NCBI RefSeq assembly: GCF_009650095.1
Contig: NZ_CP045915.1
Coordinates: forward strand, 1,674,001 to 1,738,000
Length of the DNA: 64,000 nucleotides
DNA from: Gracilibacillus salitolerans
GTDB taxonomy: Bacteria > Bacillota > Bacilli > Bacillales > Amphibacillaceae
Direction of reading: 5' to 3'
Both the position numbers and the translations under genes were made by a program. Of the stretch, positions 63,301-64,000 are shown piece after piece. The notes beneath the pieces are model-generated. The model had not been told where the DNA came from, did no database searches, and saw only the letters and a program-made list of their open reading frames with translations. Position 1 is the stretch's first letter, and the number at the start of each line of letters is the position of its first letter.

Positions 63301-63758
63301 TTAAGCTAACCAAAAAACTAAAAGGCGTTACATCGATTTCTTTCGTTACCAATAAAAAGATGCATATTAAAGGTTTTTCTTTTGAAAAATATAATCGTTC
63401 TTTTTCTAAAAACTACGCGATAGACGCAGATAAGATTTATGGTGACACGTTTAACAAGTTATCTGATCGAGTTGAAGAAATTGGAAATAATGTTTCGTTT
63501 GAGTTCGATCACTTTGACTTTGGAGACAAGGGTGCTACCCAGTTAGTCATTAACGGTCATTCGCCAATTGATAGAAATTCGATCCACGTTCGTTTCTTTG
63601 ATGGTGAAGAGGAAAGAGCTGAAATTCTAGAATTTAATCATACAGAAGGATATAGAGAAATAGGCTTTAAACTAGAAAAGATCAAAGGTGTGCAAAAGGT
63701 CTCAATCATCTTTTTACCAGGTTCTCAATTTAACTTTAGATGGTTCCAATTTAAATAA
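60351..63758 (+). CDS. GH2 glycosidase, multidomain, beta-galactosidase-like
   Basis: 1135 residues, no signal peptide. GH2 sugar-binding sandwich (about 1-165; IPHDWLIYN and GAGIYRDVWL), Ig-like domain (165-265), TIM barrel with acid/base E375 (MWSIGNEIYD) and nucleophile E454 (FGSETMAV), a DUF4982-like beta domain (about 560-640), further beta domains, a Big2-like module (about 780-865), and two CBM6-like modules (about 880-1010 and 1015-1135). Substrate may be beta-galactoside or another beta-glycoside; the family is broad. Ribosome site GTGAAGGTGAG; likely co-transcribed with DUF624. Confidence 0.88.
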   Translation: MINRTKLFNDHWLFVKSDLGTTSAKDLNFQPVEIPHDWLIYNTNNLYENSIGWYKKEINYQPNPRRDVLLCFEGVYMDSVLYVNDQFVGEWKYGYSKFEHNITNYLKSGKNDIVLKVTYQSSNSRWYTGAGIYRDVWLKERSRNYINTDGIYVSTFKKNDHWTVEIDTDLQATENLTLTHIIEKDGKEVCAVSDVIEQDQTFSTLSLQVKNPELWHIDSPHLYCLTTTLQSKDTSELVESQIQRIGFKEVQLDSAKGFFLNGEQLKFYGVNEHHDLGALGAAFNVNALRRRMKILKDMGVNAIRTAHNMPAKEMMNLADEIGFLVVTEAFDTWERSKTPYDYARFFKEWYKKDVESWVKRDRNHVSLIMWSIGNEIYDTHANERGQQLTLDLMEAVNYFDPKQNGVVTIGSNYMPWKNAQKCADIIKVAGYNYGEKYYEKHHQEHPDWVIFGSETMAVVQSRGVYHFPYDKPILADDDQHCSALGNSATSWGAKSVESALIKERDTSFSLGQFIWTGFDYIGEPTPYHTKNAYFGQIDTATFKKDSYFIYQSAWTNYKKAPMIHIFPYWDFNEGQTIDVRVATNAPKVELFLNGKSLGRQELDHQKGDILSGWWKVPYQVGKLESYGYDENDEVIAYDQRQSFEDSAEITLDTDLEVIKANGTDLAFVEIGMKDKHGNPVENANNRVYVEVNGAGRLLGLDNGDQTDYDQYKGVSRRLFNGKLMAIIGSTLETGPITIKVSSLGLPTASLHLLSEETSKTVKQSILASNYPTEVVTGKSEEIPVRKIEISSDSGQTLNEVKQQLNVFATLYPADTDYTNVEWSVVNDIGIVSNIATIEPNGKKAKVTAFGDGEFRVRCTSKNGKDTINLISELEFKAEGLGPAFKDPYSFISAGLYDASKGEVTNGNERGVATSRDGETQVGFHNIDFGKEGSDVITIPIFALSSEEYDLQIWEGMPNDPNSELLADTIYQKESKWNVYQPETFKLTKKLKGVTSISFVTNKKMHIKGFSFEKYNRSFSKNYAIDADKIYGDTFNKLSDRVEEIGNNVSFEFDHFDFGDKGATQLVINGHSPIDRNSIHVRFFDGEEERAEILEFNHTEGYREIGFKLEKIKGVQKVSIIFLPGSQFNFRWFQFK

Positions 63759-63777
63759 GAAAAGGGAGAGATGTTTC

Positions 63778-64000
63778 ATGTTAAAAGTAGCAATAATAGG
63801 TACGGGGGCAATTTGTCCTTCCCACGTTAAAGGCTATTTGCAATTTCCAAGTAAGTGTAAGATCGTTGCATTATGTGATATTTATCCGGAAAAAGCAAAG
63901 AAAATGAAAGAGGATTTCAATCTTAATGCAAATGTGTATGACAATTATCAGGATTTAGTAGAAAAGGAAGAGGTCGACCTGATATCCGTTTGTACACCAC
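63778..64000 (+). CDS. Second Gfo/Idh/MocA-family oxidoreductase, 5' part only
   Basis: The first 74 codons are in the window. The start ATG at 63778 follows AAGGGAGAG by a normal distance. The N-terminus is a Rossmann fold (LKVAIIGTGAICPSHVKGYLQFP, then IVALCDIYPEKAKKMKEDF), with the usual DLISVCTP strand before the edge. It follows GH2 by 19 bp, so it belongs to the same operon. The substrate cannot be told. Confidence 0.88.
   Translation, partial: MLKVAIIGTGAICPSHVKGYLQFPSKCKIVALCDIYPEKAKKMKEDFNLNANVYDNYQDLVEKEEVDLISVCTP

Overview
The window looks like low-GC Firmicute DNA, most likely from a salt- or alkali-tolerant Bacillaceae (a Gracilibacillus/Amphibacillus-like background; this is an inference from protein style, AT-rich codon use, strong GGAGG ribosome sites and rho-independent terminators). 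It is one large hemicellulose-utilisation region. The substrates suggested by the enzymes are (methyl)glucuronoxylan and xyloglucan-type side chains. No hydrolase here shows a signal peptide, so the locus appears built to import oligosaccharides and finish them inside the cell.

Layout. 1-1.2 kb: the end of a DoxX-family gene, a repeat element, and a possible catabolite-controlled small RNA on the minus strand. 1.3-8.2 kb: a small membrane protein, then a glucuronate-side-chain operon (GntR regulator, GH67 alpha-glucuronidase, UxuA, UxuB, KdgK, Eda). 8.3-9.2 kb: SodF-like superoxide dismutase (minus). 9.4-13.7 kb: xylR (minus) divergent from xylA-xylB. 13.8-14.9 kb: GH8 exo-oligoxylanase (minus). 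15.1-24.2 kb: YesL-YesN-YesM regulatory set, then a lipoprotein/LplB/LplC importer and an intracellular GH10 xylanase. 24.7-25.5 kb: NIF3-like protein. 26.2-31.3 kb: GH3 and GH95. 31.4-36.7 kb: a second YesM-YesN-YesL set plus a DUF4340 protein. 37.2-42.7 kb: a second LplB/LplC importer with two near-duplicate binding lipoproteins. 42.9-44.9 kb: GH42. 45.6-46.9 kb: an IS3-family element. 47.2-53.9 kb: LacI regulator, CUT1 importer and GH31 alpha-xylosidase. 54.1-55.1 kb: Gfo/Idh oxidoreductase. 55.6-63.8 kb: a third LplB/LplC/lipoprotein importer, a third DUF624 protein and a large GH2. A second Gfo/Idh gene runs off the right edge.

How it fits together (inference from families). Glucuronoxylo-oligosaccharides enter through an LplABC-type importer, GH10 and GH8 shorten the backbone, GH67 removes glucuronate, GH3 may release xylose, and XylA/XylB feed xylose to the pentose phosphate pathway. 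Glucuronate would pass through UxuB, UxuA, KdgK and Eda, but the isomerase UxaC is not in the window. GH31, GH42, GH95 and GH2 would strip alpha-xylose, beta-galactose and alpha-fucose/L-galactose side chains. Four importers are present without any ATPase gene, so a shared MsmX-type ATPase is expected elsewhere.

The most interesting signals are non-coding: a 16-bp motif shared (15/16) between the gntR promoter and a promoter 53 kb away; a promoter-cre-terminator cassette with no convincing gene; an 82-nt three-way-junction-like structure between lplA and lplB; two families of dispersed structured repeats; two intergenic minisatellites; and an IS that landed in the loop of a terminator with a 3-bp target duplication.
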